From positions 1-15,197 of the forward strand of contig JAEUMU010000069.1 of the NCBI GenBank assembly GCA_016791325.1: a DNA stretch of 15,197 nucleotides, in the 5' to 3' direction. Of the stretch, positions 13,762-15,197 are shown piece by piece. A program made the position numbers and the translations under genes. Position 1 is the first letter of the stretch. The number at the start of each line of letters is the position of its first letter. The notes below the pieces were generated by a model. That model saw only the letters and a program-made list of their open reading frames with translations, did no database searches and was not told the origin of the DNA. This DNA is from Hyphomonadaceae bacterium (GTDB taxonomy: Bacteria > Pseudomonadota > Alphaproteobacteria > Caulobacterales > Aquidulcibacteraceae).

Positions 13762-14238
13762 TTAGCCCCGCACGTGCAGGGCGCAGACAAGCGTGAACAG
13801 ACGGCGCGCGGTTTCGGTATCGATGACGAAGCGATCCTTGAGCGCTTCCTGGAGAATTTCAGCGGCGTCATTGTGCATGCCGCGCCGGCCCATATCGATG
13901 GCCTCGATCTGGCTGGGCGCCGCGTTGCGGATAGCGGCGTGATAGCTCTCGCAGATCATCGCGTAATCTTTGATGAGCTTGCGAAGCGGCGATAGCGACA
14001 TCTGATGCGCAATGACGCGCGCGCCAGTTTCATCGCTCACATCGAATAACAATCGCCCTTCCACCGCGGCGAGCACAAGCACGTAAGGCCCGCAACTCTT
14101 GCCGACCACGGCGAAACGGTTGGACTCCTTCAGATCGTAAAGAGCTATGCGGCGTTCGGCTTCGGCATTGGCGGACGCCGGCGCAAGCGAGTTTTCGTCC
14201 AGCGCGACATCCAGCAAGCGGTCCGCATCGTCGCTCAT
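13762..14238 (-). CDS. UPF0262 family protein
   Basis: The 158-residue product matches the UPF0262 family as I know it from Alphaproteobacteria: LIALDEx-like N-terminus VALDENSLAPAS, then ERRIALYDLKESNRF (about 28-42), CGPYVLVLAAVEGRLLFDV (about 49-67), LSPLRKLIKDYAMICESYH (about 81-99) and the EAIDMGRRGMHNDAAEIL section (about 112-130). Function is unknown. There is no signal peptide or membrane helix. ATG 14238 follows the DUF2948 stop by six bases and its stop lies two bases before the phosphatase start, so the genes are probably coupled. In relatives I recall, hisD usually lies between DUF2948 and this gene. Confidence 0.9.
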   Translation of the reverse strand: MSDDADRLLDVALDENSLAPASANAEAERRIALYDLKESNRFAVVGKSCGPYVLVLAAVEGRLLFDVSDETGARVIAHQMSLSPLRKLIKDYAMICESYHAAIRNAAPSQIEAIDMGRRGMHNDAAEILQEALKDRFVIDTETARRLFTLVCALHVRG

Positions 14239-14244
14239 GGGCGA

Positions 14245-14673
14245 TCAGACCTCATGATCCGGGCGCCGCGGCGTGGGCCATTTGGGGCCGAGATCAAGCA
14301 GAAGCGCGTCGAGGCATTCGACATCGAGCACGATCTCGCCGCCGCCGGCGAGCATAAGAGAAACGGCGCCGCCGGGAGGCGTCTCCCCCGGGGAGAACGC
14401 GATAGACAGCACCGAAGCCAAAGCTTCCGCATCGCGACGCACGCGCCGGCTTTTCACGCCGAGCACGCTTTCAAACGCCAACGCGGCGCTGGCGCGCTCG
14501 AACGGACCGGTCTCACCCGCCGTTTCCCAGCGAAAACGGCTAATCATGGCCGTAAACCGCCGCGCCTTGGGATCAAAGCTGACATCGCCCATGCGCACGA
14601 GCGCGTCCTGCGCTGCGGCGGCGATGATGGCCAGATCCGCGGCGTCCTCAGCGATGAGCCTAAGCTGCGACAT
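14245..14673 (-). CDS. DUF2948 family protein
   Basis: The 142-residue product has the DUF2948 features: [21 protein letters not shown] at the N-terminus, [11 protein letters not shown] (about 40-50), VLGVKSRRV (about 70-78), and the C-terminal [16 protein letters not shown] and [15 protein letters not shown]. Function is unknown. The open frame extends upstream to 14796, but the ATG at 14673 is chosen because homologs begin at MSQLRLI and the extension lies in the murA coding region. It overlaps the murA 3' end by 14 bases (14660-14673), so its translation is likely coupled to murA. Confidence 0.9.
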   Translation of the reverse strand: MSQLRLIAEDAADLAIIAAAAQDALVRMGDVSFDPKARRFTAMISRFRWETAGETGPFERASAALAFESVLGVKSRRVRRDAEALASVLSIAFSPGETPPGGAVSLMLAGGGEIVLDVECLDALLLDLGPKWPTPRRPDHEV

Positions 14674-15197
14674 CTTCTTTTTGCCGTTCGATGCGGGCGC
14701 CGCATGCGGCGAGCTTGGCCTCAAGGCGCTCGAAGCCGCGGTCCAGGTGGTAAACGCGGTTGACGACAGTTTCGCCTTCCGCCGCAAGCCCGGCAATGAC
14801 GAGGCTGACAGACGCCCGCAAGTCGGTGGCCATTACTGGCGCGCCAATCAGCCGCGAAACGCCCGTGACCACCGCTTCCGCGCCATGCACCGTGATTTGC
14901 GCACCAAGCCGCGCCAGTTCGGGCGCGTGCATGAAGCGGTTCTCGAAAATGGTCTCGCGAATGCGCGACTGGCCGTCAGCCAAGCATAGCATCGCCATGG
15001 CTTGCGCTTGCAGATCGGTCGGGAAACCGGGGAAAGGCTCGGTCTCGAAATCTACGGAGGCAAGGCGCTCGCCACCGCGCTTGACGAGCAGCCCGTTCGC
15101 CTGCTCCTCCACGCTGGCGCCAGCGTTGCGTAGCACGGTGATGAGGGCGCCGAGATGCTCCGCCCGCGCGCCGTCCAGCAGCACCTCTCCGCCCGCG
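14660..15197 (-). CDS. murA: UDP-N-acetylglucosamine 1-carboxyvinyltransferase MurA (C-terminal part, 5' end beyond window)
   Basis: MurA transfers enolpyruvate from PEP to UDP-GlcNAc, the first committed step of peptidoglycan synthesis. About 178 C-terminal residues are visible, with frame open to the right edge. They include [31 protein letters not shown], and [19 protein letters not shown], followed by [20 protein letters not shown], all characteristic of MurA. A GTG at 15184 is an internal Val codon, not a start. The active-site Cys loop lies upstream of the window. The TAG stop at 14660 overlaps the DUF2948 start. Confidence 0.97.
   Translation of the reverse strand, partial: AGGEVLLDGARAEHLGALITVLRNAGASVEEQANGLLVKRGGERLASVDFETEPFPGFPTDLQAQAMAMLCLADGQSRIRETIFENRFMHAPELARLGAQITVHGAEAVVTGVSRLIGAPVMATDLRASVSLVIAGLAAEGETVVNRVYHLDRGFERLEAKLAACGARIERQKEDVAA

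Noticed and set aside
14674..14796. 41-residue extension of the DUF2948 gene into murA
   Set aside because: Lies in the murA coding region in another frame and family members begin at the MSQLRLI start.

Overview
The window is a gene-dense, high-GC stretch (no gap between genes exceeds about 100 bp) of what looks like an alphaproteobacterial chromosome. The evidence is gene content and order: a SPOR protein-nagZ-scpA-scpB-tatA-tatB block, a dgt/erpA divergent pair, and a murA-DUF2948-UPF0262-phosphatase-infA-maf-RNase-yacG block, with UPF0262 and DUF2948 being families I know essentially from Alphaproteobacteria. The resemblance to Caulobacterales/Hyphomonadaceae in gene order is an inference from memory. 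Almost everything is core housekeeping; no mobile element, CRISPR array, tRNA or rRNA was seen.

Region 1 (1-5162, minus strand) reads dgt -> SPOR/FtsN-like protein -> nagZ -> scpA -> scpB -> tatA -> tatB (running off the left edge). These genes cover dNTP pool control, septal peptidoglycan binding, peptidoglycan recycling, chromosome condensation through SMC-ScpAB, and twin-arginine export, so the run joins cell division, chromosome segregation and envelope work. Three GANTC sites (the CcrM methylation motif) lie within 42 bp at the start of the SPOR gene.

Region 2 (5247-10289) is the accessory-flavoured part. On the plus strand come erpA, a Sel1-repeat protein, a nitroreductase, a small secreted four-cysteine protein with a good promoter, a 50-residue membrane protein and the exonuclease III gene. 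Facing them on the minus strand are a three-helix membrane protein (7341-7673) and a seven-bladed FG-GAP/UnbV lipoprotein (8733-10289). Both convergent junctions share a palindromic TTAA in which each gene's TAA stop is embedded.

Region 3 (10367-15197, minus strand) runs murA (partial) -> DUF2948 -> UPF0262 -> low-molecular-weight phosphatase -> infA -> SDR -> maf -> RNase E/G -> yacG. From infA to yacG each stop overlaps the next start as ATGA, four times in a row. The yacG gene is only 56 codons and sits at 10367-10537.

No clearly new system is present. The points most worth a second look are the GANTC cluster at the SPOR gene, the two shared-stop convergent pairs, the four-step ATGA chain with a zinc-link-less RNase beside a zinc-finger protein, the phosphatase with an altered P-loop, the apparent absence of argS and hisD from places where I would expect them, and the unassigned small proteins at 6949-7344, 7341-7673 and 7755-7907.
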